Made by a program: the position numbers and the translations under genes
Assembly (NCBI RefSeq): GCF_014042345.1
Contig: NZ_JACEZT010000001.1
Coordinates: forward strand, 558,001-622,000
Source of the DNA: Rugamonas brunnea
GTDB lineage: Bacteria > Pseudomonadota > Gammaproteobacteria > Burkholderiales > Burkholderiaceae_D
Reading direction: 5' to 3'
DNA length: 64,000 nt
In this document: positions 52,328-60,539 of the stretch, piece after piece
Layout of the letters: each line of letters begins with the position of its first letter
How positions within the stretch are numbered: the first letter of the stretch is position 1
The notes under the pieces: model-generated
The model's database searches: none
What the model saw: the letters and a program-made list of their open reading frames with translations, nothing else
Told to the model about the DNA's origin: nothing

Positions 52328-53326
52328 ATGCACCTGACCTCCTATCTCCGCCAGGGCGGCTATGTGGCCGCCGCGCTGGCCAGCGCCGGCCTGATCTGGT
52401 ACTGGCAGGCCGGCACCCCGGCCGACGCGCCCGGCGACGCCAGCGCGCGCCCGGCACCCGCCGCGTGGAACGGCGCCATCGGCCCCGGCACGCTGAGCGG
52501 CGCGCCCCGCAACGCGGCGCTCGACATCGGGATGGACGACCCGCCGCCCGACGGTTTCACCATCAGCAGCAACGGCCAACTGGTGGTCAACCGCCAGCTG
52601 CGCGCCAGCTTCGACTACTTCCTGATCCGCAGCGACGGCGCCGACCTGGCGGCCCGCGCCGCGCAATTGCGCGCCTACCTGCAGCAGCGCTTGCCCGCCG
52701 GCGCCGCCGCCCAGGCCGAAGCGCTGCTGACGCCGTATGTGGCCTACATCCGGGCCCACGACGACTTGCTGGCGCGCCAGCAGCTCGCGTTGGCGCCGGG
52801 CGCCGTACCCGACGCGCAGCAGACGGAACGGCTGGCCATCTGGCAGGCGCAACGCGCGCGGCTGCGCCAGCAGAGTTTTACGCCAGCCCTGCAGCGCGCC
52901 TGGTTCGGTGACGACGATGACGTGCTGGCCGACGCCGTGGCCGAACTGCGCGTGCGCGACGCCGATCCACGCGCCGGCGCAGACGCCTCCAGCCATGGCG
53001 GCCGTCCCGGCTCCGGCGCTGCGGATGCCGAAGCGGATTCCAACACGCTACGCCAGCAACGGCTGCACGGCGCTACCGAACAAGCCGCGCGCGACGCCGA
53101 ACTGGCCGAACTGGCGCGCGACGCCACCCGCTCCTACGAAGCGGCGGCCGCCGAAGAACGCCAGTGGCGCCTGCGCTATGCGCGCTACCGCACGGCCGTC
53201 AGCCAGTTGCAGGGCGACGCCGCCAGTCCCGGCGAAGCGCGCCGCCGCAAGCTCGACGCATTGCGCGCCGAACTGTTCCCGACCGAGGGCGAGCGCCTGC
53301 GCGCGCGCGCCAGCGGCATCGAATGA
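52328..53326 (+). CDS. lifO: lipase secretion chaperone (Lif, steric foldase)
   Basis: A 332-residue Lif protein: one N-terminal membrane helix (GYVAAALASAGLIWYW), a variable Pro/Ala linker, then the helical foldase domain with the family signature RASFDYFLIRSDGADL (consensus RxxFDYxLSAxGE) and extended Arg-rich helices to the C-terminus. Lif proteins hold a specific subfamily I lipase while it folds in the periplasm and are normally encoded directly after it. No lipase is visible here, so its client is unknown; a DsbC-type isomerase follows 20 bases later. Confidence 0.88.
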   Translation: MHLTSYLRQGGYVAAALASAGLIWYWQAGTPADAPGDASARPAPAAWNGAIGPGTLSGAPRNAALDIGMDDPPPDGFTISSNGQLVVNRQLRASFDYFLIRSDGADLAARAAQLRAYLQQRLPAGAAAQAEALLTPYVAYIRAHDDLLARQQLALAPGAVPDAQQTERLAIWQAQRARLRQQSFTPALQRAWFGDDDDVLADAVAELRVRDADPRAGADASSHGGRPGSGAADAEADSNTLRQQRLHGATEQAARDAELAELARDATRSYEAAAAEERQWRLRYARYRTAVSQLQGDAASPGEARRRKLDALRAELFPTEGERLRARASGIE

Positions 53327-53346
53327 CCACACATCAAGGAAAGAAC

Positions 53347-54111
53347 ATGAAGCACAAGTTAGCGCTGGCCTTCGCACTGCTCTCGGCCACCGCCCTGCCG
53401 GCGCTGTCCCAGGCCGCCGCCGAGACGCCGACGGAAGCGCGCATCCACGCCCTGATCGAACCACGCATGGGCATCAACATCAAGGTCGATGGCGTCAGCA
53501 AGACGCCCTACGGCGGCCTGTATGAAGTGCGCACCAATGGCGACGTGTTCTACACGGACGAAAACGCCAAGTATCTGTTCGTCGGCAAAGTGGTCGACAC
53601 CACCACCTACCAGGACCTGACGCGCGCCCGCGCCGACCAGCTGGCCACCATCCGCTTCGGCGACCTGCCGCTGGAAGCCGCCATCAAGACCGTACGCGGC
53701 GACGGCAAGCGCGTGATGGCCGTGTTCGAAGATCCGAACTGCCCGTACTGCCGCAAGCTGCACCAGACGCTCAAGAACATCGACAACGTCACCATCTACA
53801 CCTTCCTGCTCGACATCCTGTCGGACGATTCGGCCGTCAAGTCGCGCAACATCTGGTGCGCGCCGGACCGTGCCCAGGCCTGGCGCGCATGGATAGAAGA
53901 CAGCAAGGTCGCCCCCGCCGCCCCGGCCGGCTGCACGGCACCGCACGAGCAGGTCCTGGCGCTGGGCAAGAAGCTGCACGTGATCGGCACCCCGACCGTG
54001 TATTTCGCGGACGGCACCCGCACCGGCAGCGCGTTCGACATGCGCGCGCTCGAAGGACGGCTGACGGCCGCCCTCAAACCGCACGCCGCCAGCGATGCCG
54101 GAGCGCCCTGA
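53347..54111 (+). CDS. dsbC: DsbC-type thiol:disulfide interchange protein
   Basis: A 254-residue periplasmic disulfide isomerase. A signal peptide (MKHKLALAFALLSATALPALSQA) is followed by an N-terminal dimerisation domain (YEVRTNGDVFYTDENAKYLFVG) and a thioredoxin fold with the active site NCPYCRK and cis-Pro in IGTPTVYFADG. AAGGAAAGAAC precedes the ATG. It would shuffle wrong disulfides in secreted proteins. Its place after the foldase fits, as lipases of that class carry disulfides. The last 17 bases overlap the MFS gene. Confidence 0.93.
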   Translation: MKHKLALAFALLSATALPALSQAAAETPTEARIHALIEPRMGINIKVDGVSKTPYGGLYEVRTNGDVFYTDENAKYLFVGKVVDTTTYQDLTRARADQLATIRFGDLPLEAAIKTVRGDGKRVMAVFEDPNCPYCRKLHQTLKNIDNVTIYTFLLDILSDDSAVKSRNIWCAPDRAQAWRAWIEDSKVAPAAPAGCTAPHEQVLALGKKLHVIGTPTVYFADGTRTGSAFDMRALEGRLTAALKPHAASDAGAP

Positions 54112-55420
54112 ACACGGCGCGGCAAACCCGGCGGATGATCGCGGCCCCGCCGCGACGCCGCCGGCATCAGCACCAGCACCAGCACCAACACCAACACCAA
54201 CACCAGCATCGGCATCGGCATCGGCACCAACACCGGCGTCCGATAACGCGCCGGCCAGCGGCTGGCGCAGCCTGGATCCCGACATCCTCAAGCTGGGCCT
54301 GGTCAGTTTCCTGACCGACCTCAGTTCGGAGATGATCTTCTCCGTGTTCGCCATCTTCTTCACCACCGTGGCCGGCGCCTCCAGTTCCCTGCTGGGACTG
54401 ATCGAAGGGCTGGCCGACTTCTCCTCCGCCTCGCTCAACTACCTGTCCGGCTGGCTGTCCGACCGGGGCGGCCGCCGCAAGGCGCTGGTGGTGGCCGGCT
54501 ACGGCTTTTCCACGCTGGCCAAGACCATCCTGCTGGTCAGCACCGCCATCACCGGCCTGGCCCTGTTCCGCGTGATCGAACGGCTGGGCAAAAGTTTCCG
54601 TGGGCCGCCGCGCGACGCCTGGCTGGCCGCCATCGCGCCGTCCGGTCGGCGCGGCTACGCATTCGGCGTGCACAAGGCGCTGGACAAATCGGGCGCCGTG
54701 GTGGGCCCGCTGGTGGCGTGGGCGCTGCTGACGTGGCTGGGCGAATCGGCGCACGCCTACCGATTGTTGTTCTGGGTGGCCGTGGTGCCGGCCGTGGTCA
54801 GCGTGCTCGTGCTGGCCACCGTGGACGAACGGACCACCGCGCCGCACGCGCGCGAAAGCGTGTGGCAGAACTGGCATGCGCTCAGCCCCGGCTTCAAGCG
54901 CTTCCTGCTGCCAGCCGGGCTGTTCGCCCTGGCCTACTACAGCCTGGGGTTCCTGCTGCTCAAGGCGCACGAGGTGGGCTTCGGGGTGACGGAGATCGTG
55001 CTGCTGTATGCGTTCTTCAACGTCACCTGCGTGCTGGCCGCGCCATCGATGGGGCGGCTGGGCGACCGCATCGGCCGGCGGCACGTGATCATGCTCGGCT
55101 ACCTGCTGCATGGCCTGCTCAACGTCTGGCTGGCGCTAAGCCATGACAAGTGGCAGATGGTGGCCGCATTCGGCGTCTATGGCCTGTTCTACGCGATCGA
55201 CGAAGCCCAGAGCAAAGCCTACGTGGCCGACCTGGAACCGGAGCGGCGCGCCTCGGCCATCGGCATCTACAGCTTTGTGACGGGCGCGCTGTACCTGCCG
55301 GCCTCGCTGCTGGCGGGCGCGTTGTGGGCCGTGAATCCGGCCTGGACGTTTGGTGCGGCGGCCTTGCTGTCGCTGGCCGCCATCATCGTATTCGCAAAAA
55401 AAACCGGGGTCAGGTCATGA
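54095..55420 (+). CDS. MFS transporter
   Basis: A 441-residue major-facilitator protein. The first 55 residues are a low-complexity Ala/Pro/Thr/Ser tail, encoded by a repetitive stretch at 54166-54235, and may be cytoplasmic. About 12 helices follow, with YLSGWLSDRGGRRKALVVAGY and GRLGDRIGRRHVIMLGYLL as the MFS motif A copies. The substrate cannot be told. The start ATG at 54095 lies inside dsbC. The C-terminal residues KKTGVRS and the stop codon are encoded by the left arm of a 63-bp palindrome, so the original end may have been replaced. Confidence 0.9.
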   Translation: MPERPEHGAANPADDRGPAATPPASAPAPAPTPTPTPASASASAPTPASDNAPASGWRSLDPDILKLGLVSFLTDLSSEMIFSVFAIFFTTVAGASSSLLGLIEGLADFSSASLNYLSGWLSDRGGRRKALVVAGYGFSTLAKTILLVSTAITGLALFRVIERLGKSFRGPPRDAWLAAIAPSGRRGYAFGVHKALDKSGAVVGPLVAWALLTWLGESAHAYRLLFWVAVVPAVVSVLVLATVDERTTAPHARESVWQNWHALSPGFKRFLLPAGLFALAYYSLGFLLLKAHEVGFGVTEIVLLYAFFNVTCVLAAPSMGRLGDRIGRRHVIMLGYLLHGLLNVWLALSHDKWQMVAAFGVYGLFYAIDEAQSKAYVADLEPERRASAIGIYSFVTGALYLPASLLAGALWAVNPAWTFGAAALLSLAAIIVFAKKTGVRS

Positions 55421-55462
55421 ATCTGCGCAAGTTGCGCGGATTCATGACCTGACCCCGGTTTT
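55400..55462. repeat. 63-bp palindrome, REP-like, bidirectional terminator
   Basis: Two 31-base arms (55400-55430 and 55432-55462) are complementary except for one T-G pair, with a single G in the centre. The outer part is AAAACCGGGGTCAGGTCATG and its complement. It holds the MFS stop codon and ends 20 bases from the convergent rpoD stop. The arms end in A/T runs, so it can terminate in both directions. The GGGGTCAGG core is like short interspersed palindromes in this bacterial family. Confidence 0.85.
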
Positions 55463-55481
55463 AGGCGGGTGCTGGCCAGGC

Positions 55482-57995
55482 TTAGTGCGTGGTCAGGAAG
55501 GTCTTCAGCTTGTCCGAACGGGATGGCTGGCGCAGCTTGCTCATGGCCTTCGCTTCGATCTGGCGGATACGCTCGCGGGTCACGTCGAACTGCTTGCCCA
55601 CTTCTTCCAGCGTGTGGTCGTTCGACATTTCCACGCCGTAGCGCATGCGCAGCACCTTCGCCTCGCGCGGGGTCAGTGAGTCCAGCACTTCCTTGATCAC
55701 GTTGCGCATCGAGGCGTGCAGCGCGGCATCCAGCGGCGCCAGCGTGGTGTTGTCTTCGATGAAGTCGCCCAGCTGCGAATCGCCATCCTCGCCCATCGGC
55801 GTTTCCATCGAGATCGGCTCTTTGGCGATCTTCATGATTTCGCGCACTTTGTTTTCCGGCATTTCCATCTTGACGGCCAACGTCGCCAGATCCGGCTCGC
55901 TGCCCGTTTCCTGCATGATCTGGCGCGAGATGCGGTTCATCTTGTTGATGGTCTCAATCATGTGCACCGGCACACGGATGGTGCGCGCCATGTCGGCGAT
56001 CGAGCGCGTGATGGCCTGACGAATCCACCACGTGGCGTAGGTCGAGAACTTGTAGCCGCGACGGTATTCGAACTTGTCCACCGCCTTCAGCAGGCCGATG
56101 TTGCCTTCCTGGATAAGGTCGAGGAACTGCAGGCCGCGGTTGATGTACTTCTTGGCGATCGAGATCACCAGACGCAGGTTGGCCACCGTCATTTCACGTT
56201 TGGCCTGGCGCGCGCGCTTTTCGCCGGCGGCCATCTGCTTGTTGATCTTGCGCAGGTCGGCCAGCGGCAGCGCCACGCGCGCCTGCAGGTCGATCATCTT
56301 CTTCTGCAGCTCTTTCACGGCCGGCACGTTGCGGCCCAGCACGGCGCTGTACGGATAGGCGCAATCGACTTCCAGGTCCACCCAGTCCAGGTCGCACTCG
56401 TTGCCGGGGAAGACCTTGATGAAGTGGGCGCGCGGCATGCCGCACTTGTTCACGCACAGTTCCAGCACGGCGCGCTCGATGTGGCGCACTTCCTCCATCT
56501 GGCCGCGCAGCGTGTCGCACAGCTTCTCGACCACCTTGGCCGTGAAGCGGATGCCCAGCAGTTCATTGGAGATGGCTTCCTGCGCCGCCACGTAAGCCTT
56601 GGAGCCGTAGCCGCCGCTGGCCTTGCGCATCTTGTCGTACTGGGCCGAGATGACGGCGAACTTCTCCAGCGCCGCCTTCTTCAGCTGCACCAGCTGTTCG
56701 GTCGAGAAGCCGGCCGCGCCGCCGTTGGCGTCGCCGTCTTCCTCGTCCTCTTCCTCGACTTCCTCGTCCTCGTCCTCGTCCGACGCGGCGGCCGTGCTGA
56801 CGGCCGGCGCGTTGGCCGCTTCGTTGGGGTCGACGAAACCGTCCACCACTTCATCGACCTTCATCTCGTCCGCTTCGATCTTCTTGGCCAGCGCCACGAT
56901 CTCGGCGATCGTGGTCGGGCAAGCGGAGATGGCCTGGATCATGTCCTTCAAGCCGCCTTCGATGCGCTTGGCGATTTCGATCTCGCCTTCGCGCGTCAGC
57001 AGCGCCACGGCGCCCATTTCACGCATGTACATGCGCACCGGGTCGGTGGTGCGGCCGAAATCGGAATCGACCGTCGACAATGCCGTGGCGGCAGCCGCCT
57101 CCACTTCGTCGTCGCTGGTCACGGTGGCCACGCTGTCGGTCAGCAGCAACGACTCCGCGTCGGGCGCGCGCTCGTAGATGGCGATGCCCATGTCGTTGAA
57201 GGTGGCGATGATGCCTTCGATCGCTTCTGGATCGATGATGTTCTCGGGCAGCTGGTCGTTGATCTCGGCATAGGTCAGGAAGCCGCGCTCCTTGCCCATG
57301 TTGATCAGGTTCTTGATCTGCTGGCGACGGCGTTCCAGGTCTTCGGCCGACGCTTTCGGGTCCATGCCCAGCAGGTCGGCGCCGCCCTTGGCCTTGCGCT
57401 CGCGGGCCTTGGAGACGGCCTTCAGTTCGGCGCGCTCGACGGCGTTCAGTGCCGCCACTTCATCGTTTTCCGGCGTGAATTCGCTCGGCTTGCGGCCACG
57501 GCGGCCTGGCACCTTCACGCTCGGCAGCAGGTAGCCGGAGGTGTCGATCGAGGCCAGCGTGGCCGCGTCCGTCACCTGGCTCACGGCCGGGCCGGCCGTC
57601 ACGATCACCACGGGCGCCGGTTCGGCCTTGGCCTTGACCAGCTTGGACTTGGGCGCGGCGGCTGGCTTGGGGCCGGCTGGCGCGGCCAGCGACACGGCGG
57701 CCGAGGCGGCGCCAGCCTTGCGGGCCACCTTGACGGTGGGCGCCTTGGCCGGCGCTTCCGCAGCCATGCCTGCTTCTGCACCCGCTTCCGCGCCGGTCTC
57801 GACGACGGCAGCCGCTTCAGCGGCGGCCACGGCGGCCAGGCGCGAACTCTTTTTCTTCACAACCGTTACTTTGCCCGCTGCCTCTTGCGCATTCTCGATG
57901 ACATAAGATAAAGTCGTCTTCGGCACCACCAGCGGCGCGGAGCTGGTACGGGAAGCCTTGACGGACAACGTTAAAGTTTTCGGCGTTTTTGTCAT
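55482..57995 (-). CDS. rpoD: RNA polymerase primary sigma factor RpoD
   Basis: Housekeeping sigma-70; 837 residues against about 613 in E. coli. The extra length is an Ala/Lys/Pro-rich N-terminus (about 1-170) and an acidic stretch [16 protein letters not shown] (about 405-425) in the non-conserved region. Region 1.2 ([11 protein letters not shown]), region 2 ([23 protein letters not shown]), region 3 and region 4.2 ([28 protein letters not shown]) are intact. AGAGAG precedes the ATG. The usual neighbour dnaG is absent here; proQ lies upstream on the opposite strand. A promoter-like element and terminator hairpin lie in the 5' gap. Confidence 0.97.
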   Translation of the reverse strand: MTKTPKTLTLSVKASRTSSAPLVVPKTTLSYVIENAQEAAGKVTVVKKKSSRLAAVAAAEAAAVVETGAEAGAEAGMAAEAPAKAPTVKVARKAGAASAAVSLAAPAGPKPAAAPKSKLVKAKAEPAPVVIVTAGPAVSQVTDAATLASIDTSGYLLPSVKVPGRRGRKPSEFTPENDEVAALNAVERAELKAVSKARERKAKGGADLLGMDPKASAEDLERRRQQIKNLINMGKERGFLTYAEINDQLPENIIDPEAIEGIIATFNDMGIAIYERAPDAESLLLTDSVATVTSDDEVEAAAATALSTVDSDFGRTTDPVRMYMREMGAVALLTREGEIEIAKRIEGGLKDMIQAISACPTTIAEIVALAKKIEADEMKVDEVVDGFVDPNEAANAPAVSTAAASDEDEDEEVEEEDEEDGDANGGAAGFSTEQLVQLKKAALEKFAVISAQYDKMRKASGGYGSKAYVAAQEAISNELLGIRFTAKVVEKLCDTLRGQMEEVRHIERAVLELCVNKCGMPRAHFIKVFPGNECDLDWVDLEVDCAYPYSAVLGRNVPAVKELQKKMIDLQARVALPLADLRKINKQMAAGEKRARQAKREMTVANLRLVISIAKKYINRGLQFLDLIQEGNIGLLKAVDKFEYRRGYKFSTYATWWIRQAITRSIADMARTIRVPVHMIETINKMNRISRQIMQETGSEPDLATLAVKMEMPENKVREIMKIAKEPISMETPMGEDGDSQLGDFIEDNTTLAPLDAALHASMRNVIKEVLDSLTPREAKVLRMRYGVEMSNDHTLEEVGKQFDVTRERIRQIEAKAMSKLRQPSRSDKLKTFLTTH

Positions 57996-58116
57996 TAAAT
58001 TTCTCTCTATGCGAGACCCATGGGCCCATACCCCAATGCCATTGGCCGGCGCTCACCGCATGCGGTCCGCCTGGCTGTGCAATGTTGTATAAAAGTTGAC
58101 GATGAAGCTGCGGAAT

Positions 58117-58147
58117 AAAAAAAGCCCGCTACCTGATCAACGGGCTT
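58117..58147 (-). terminator. intrinsic terminator upstream of rpoD
   Basis: AAGCCCG (58122-58128) and CGGGCTT (58141-58147) pair, and on the minus strand seven T residues follow. It lies 122 bases before the rpoD ATG and in rpoD's direction, with no annotated gene in front of it. Confidence 0.75.
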
Positions 58148-58320
58148 CTGTCTATTTTTCAGTGAAGAATAGAGGAGAGGGCAAATTATGCCGTATCGCG
58201 AGACATCAAGATAATTGATAAATCAAATATCTGTTATCTAAAAACCACATAACAAGGGCTAGCGCCCTGTTAAATCTTCCTGTACCAAACTGAAATCGCA
58301 CCACCCTGCATTTGGTGCGT
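58125..58320 (-). ncRNA. candidate small RNA or rpoD attenuator leader
   Basis: A unit running from TATAAT (58326-58331, start near 58320) to the intrinsic terminator at 58117-58147, with two internal hairpins and no convincing reading frame. It could be a stand-alone RNA of about 200 nt or a regulated rpoD leader. Only its boundaries are supported by sequence. Confidence 0.35.
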
Positions 58321-58325
58321 CAGTC

Positions 58326-58331
58326 ATTATA
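58326..58331 (-). promoter_or_regulatory. TATAAT element upstream of the candidate RNA
   Basis: A perfect -10 hexamer on the minus strand. The expected -35 (about 58349-58354) is weak. It would start an RNA near 58320 running toward rpoD. Confidence 0.5.
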
Positions 58332-58465
58332 CAAGGTTTGGCGCGCAAAAGCACCTGCCGCGCCCGCACGAAAAACGTGGTCGAAACGACATGATGGCTT
58401 AAAATGCACTGCATTGATGGGGCACGCATGATATGCTGGCGCCTCTCGCTACAACCTATGATTCG

Positions 58466-58948
58466 ATGAACACTAGCCTCACCCCCCAGCCGCCAGCCGG
58501 CGACGTTGAAACGACCGCCGCCACGACGGCCGCCACCGCGCCCGCGCCGGCGCAGTCCCCGCGCAGCCTGCTGAAAAAGCTGCAAGCGGAATTCCCGGCC
58601 TTCCGCGATTGCCTGCCGCTGTCTATCGGCATCGACAAGCAACTGCTGGCGCGCATGCCCGACCTGGATCGCAAGACCATGCGCACCGCGCTGGGCATCC
58701 ACACGGGCTCGCTGCGCTACCTGAAAGTGATGGAAAAAGCCAAGGTGCGCTACGACCTGGACGGCACCGCCGGCGCCGAGGTGACGGATACCCACCGCGC
58801 CCACGCCACCCAGGTGCTGCAGGAGCGCTTCAAGAAGGAAGCGGAACGCAAGAAGGCCGAGCGCGCTGCTGCCGCCGCCGAGGAAGCAGCCCGCGTGCGC
58901 AACGAAAAGCTCCAGCAACTGACCGCGAAATTCTCGCGCAAGGGTTGA
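58466..58948 (+). CDS. proQ: ProQ/FinO-family RNA chaperone
   Basis: A 160-residue RNA-binding protein. A short Pro/Ala/Thr-rich N-terminus is followed by the FinO domain (about 30-115: RSLLKKLQAEFPAFRDCLPLSIGI, LDRKTMRTALGIHTGSLRYLKVM, RYDLDGTAGAEVTDTHRAHA) and a long Lys/Glu/Arg helix to the C-terminus. Family members bind structured sRNAs and mRNA 3' ends. The ATG at 58466 is used; an upstream in-frame codon at 58433 would add 11 residues. It is followed after one base by an exonuclease gene that starts with TTG. Confidence 0.92.
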   Translation: MNTSLTPQPPAGDVETTAATTAATAPAPAQSPRSLLKKLQAEFPAFRDCLPLSIGIDKQLLARMPDLDRKTMRTALGIHTGSLRYLKVMEKAKVRYDLDGTAGAEVTDTHRAHATQVLQERFKKEAERKKAERAAAAAEEAARVRNEKLQQLTAKFSRKG

Positions 58949-58949
58949 G

Positions 58950-59684
58950 TTGATCCCGGAAGCCGAGCCGTCCGGCGCGCCCGACGCGCCCGAGCTGCCC
59001 CCCTACCAGGGCATCGCGCTGCGCGACGTGCGCGTGGTGAGCACGCCGGCGCAGGCCGAGCAAGCGCGCGCCGACCTGCTGGCCTCGGACGCTATCGGCT
59101 TCGACACGGAATCCAAGCCCACCTTCCTCAAGGGGGAAAAGTCGACCGGGCCGCACCTGATCCAGCTGGCCACCGACCGCATCGCCTACCTGTTCCCCAT
59201 CGGCGCCCATCCGGCGTCCGAAGTGCTCGACGTGCTCAAAGCCATCCTGGAATCGGAGCAAGCCATCAAGGTCGGCTTCGGCCTGTCCGACGACGTCAAG
59301 CGCCTGCACGCGAAACTGGAAATCCAGGCCGTCAAAGTGCTGGACCTGTCGGTCGCGCTGCGCACGCCGGGCCAGCGCAACGATCTGGGCGCCAAGACGG
59401 CCGTGGCCAAGTTCTTCGGCCAGAAGCTGCAAAAGTCGAAAAAAATCTCCACCACCAACTGGGCCAGTCCGCGCCTGAACGAAAAGCAGATCCTGTACGC
59501 GGCCGACGACGCCCAGGTGGCGCTGCGCATCTTCCGCCACTGGATCGCGCAAGGAGGCAAGGTGCCGCCGTTCAAGCCGCCCAAGCCGCCGCGCCAGCAC
59601 CGGCCGGGCAACCGCCGCCCCGCCGCCGCCGCTGCCGCAACCACACCCCCCACCGCCACGCGCGACCAGACCAGCGAGCACTGA
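58950..59684 (+). CDS. 3'-5' exonuclease, DEDD (RNase D/WRN-like) family
   Basis: A 244-residue protein with a DnaQ-like exonuclease fold. The acidic residues are in AIGFDTESKP (Exo I), KVGFGLSDDVKRL (Exo II) and YAADDAQVALRIF (Exo III, DEDDy). A Pro/Arg/Ala-rich basic tail follows from about residue 205. TTG at 58950 follows AGGG at a suitable distance and lies one base after the proQ stop, so the two are likely translationally coupled; an RNA-processing role together with ProQ is an inference. DNA as substrate is equally possible. Confidence 0.85.
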   Translation: MIPEAEPSGAPDAPELPPYQGIALRDVRVVSTPAQAEQARADLLASDAIGFDTESKPTFLKGEKSTGPHLIQLATDRIAYLFPIGAHPASEVLDVLKAILESEQAIKVGFGLSDDVKRLHAKLEIQAVKVLDLSVALRTPGQRNDLGAKTAVAKFFGQKLQKSKKISTTNWASPRLNEKQILYAADDAQVALRIFRHWIAQGGKVPPFKPPKPPRQHRPGNRRPAAAAAATTPPTATRDQTSEH

Positions 59685-59815
59685 ACCCGCACGCGCGGCC
59701 GGCAAATTGCGGCGCCGCGTCTGTCTTTATTCGGCAGCACGGTATATGCTTGCCAAACCGCCAAACTTGCATGCGGCATTTGTCCGGCGGCGTTTTCCAG
59801 ATAACGGTATAGCTC

Positions 59816-60535
59816 ATGTCCAAACCCTTGACTGTGGCACGGCACACCGCGCTGGCGCTGGCGCTGTCATGCGCCGCCCTGGCGCCGGCGGCGCACGCGG
59901 CCACGCCAGCCACGCTGCCCGACACGATCGAACAGCGCGTGGCGGCTTGCACCGCCTGCCACACCATGAAAGAGCGCGGCGACGCCTTCTTCCCCCGCAT
60001 CGCCGGCAAACCGGCCGGCTACCTCTACAACCAGCTGCGCAATTTCCGCGAAGGCCGGCGCCGCTATCCCATGATGACCTACATGGTGGAGCACCTGTCG
60101 GACGACTATCTGCGGGAAATCGCGCAATACTTCTCCGAACAGCACCCGCCCTATCCGCCGCCAGAAACCAGCACGGTCGGCGCCGCCCTGCTGGAGCGGG
60201 GCCGCGCGCTGGTGCGCCTTGGCGATCCGGCGAAAAAGATCCCGGCCTGCGTGGCCTGCCATGGCGAGCAGTTGACGGGCGTGACGCCCGCCATCCCCGG
60301 CCTGGTCGGCCTGCCCCACGATTACATCAATGCCCAGTTCGGCGCCTGGCGCAACAAGGTGCGGCGCGCCGCCGCACCCGATTGCATGGCCGAGATCACC
60401 AGCCGCCTGTCGGATGCCGACGTGGCCGCCGTCTCCTCCTGGCTGGCCAGCCAGCCAGCCAATGCGGCCGTCCGCCCCGCCACCACCATCGCCAGGCCGA
60501 TGCCGCTCGAATGCGGCAGCATGCCGGCACCATGA
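59816..60535 (+). CDS. diheme cytochrome c (c4-like)
   Basis: A 239-residue periplasmic protein with a signal peptide (residues 1-28) and two haem sites, CTACH and CVACH, one in each half. Distal Met residues are probably in YPMMTYM and near the C-terminus. It resembles cytochrome c4/c553. It is four bases upstream of a triheme cytochrome gene, so the two likely form one electron-transfer chain in the periplasm. No oxidase or dehydrogenase gene is adjacent. Confidence 0.9.
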   Translation: MSKPLTVARHTALALALSCAALAPAAHAATPATLPDTIEQRVAACTACHTMKERGDAFFPRIAGKPAGYLYNQLRNFREGRRRYPMMTYMVEHLSDDYLREIAQYFSEQHPPYPPPETSTVGAALLERGRALVRLGDPAKKIPACVACHGEQLTGVTPAIPGLVGLPHDYINAQFGAWRNKVRRAAAPDCMAEITSRLSDADVAAVSSWLASQPANAAVRPATTIARPMPLECGSMPAP

Positions 60536-60539
60536 CCCC

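Larger units (their letters stand above)
57996..58465. other. rpoD-proQ divergent intergenic region
   Basis: The 470 bases hold a terminator hairpin (58117-58147), a TATAAT (58326-58331, minus strand) and two smaller inverted repeats (AGGGC-TAGC-GCCCT at 58256-58269 and GCACCA...TGGTGC at 58298-58318). No tRNA or protein gene is seen. The part between TATAAT and terminator, about 200 bases, could be a small RNA or the rpoD leader. Confidence 0.45.

Noticed and set aside
54166..54235. Short-unit repetitive stretch, CRISPR-like at first sight
   Set aside because: It is an Ala/Pro/Thr coding low-complexity run (CACCAGCACCAA type) within the MFS gene, with no spacers.
58298..58318. NtrC-like site GCACCA...TGGTGC
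   Set aside because: Arm spacing does not match the 17-bp NtrC consensus and no sigma-54 promoter is evident nearby.
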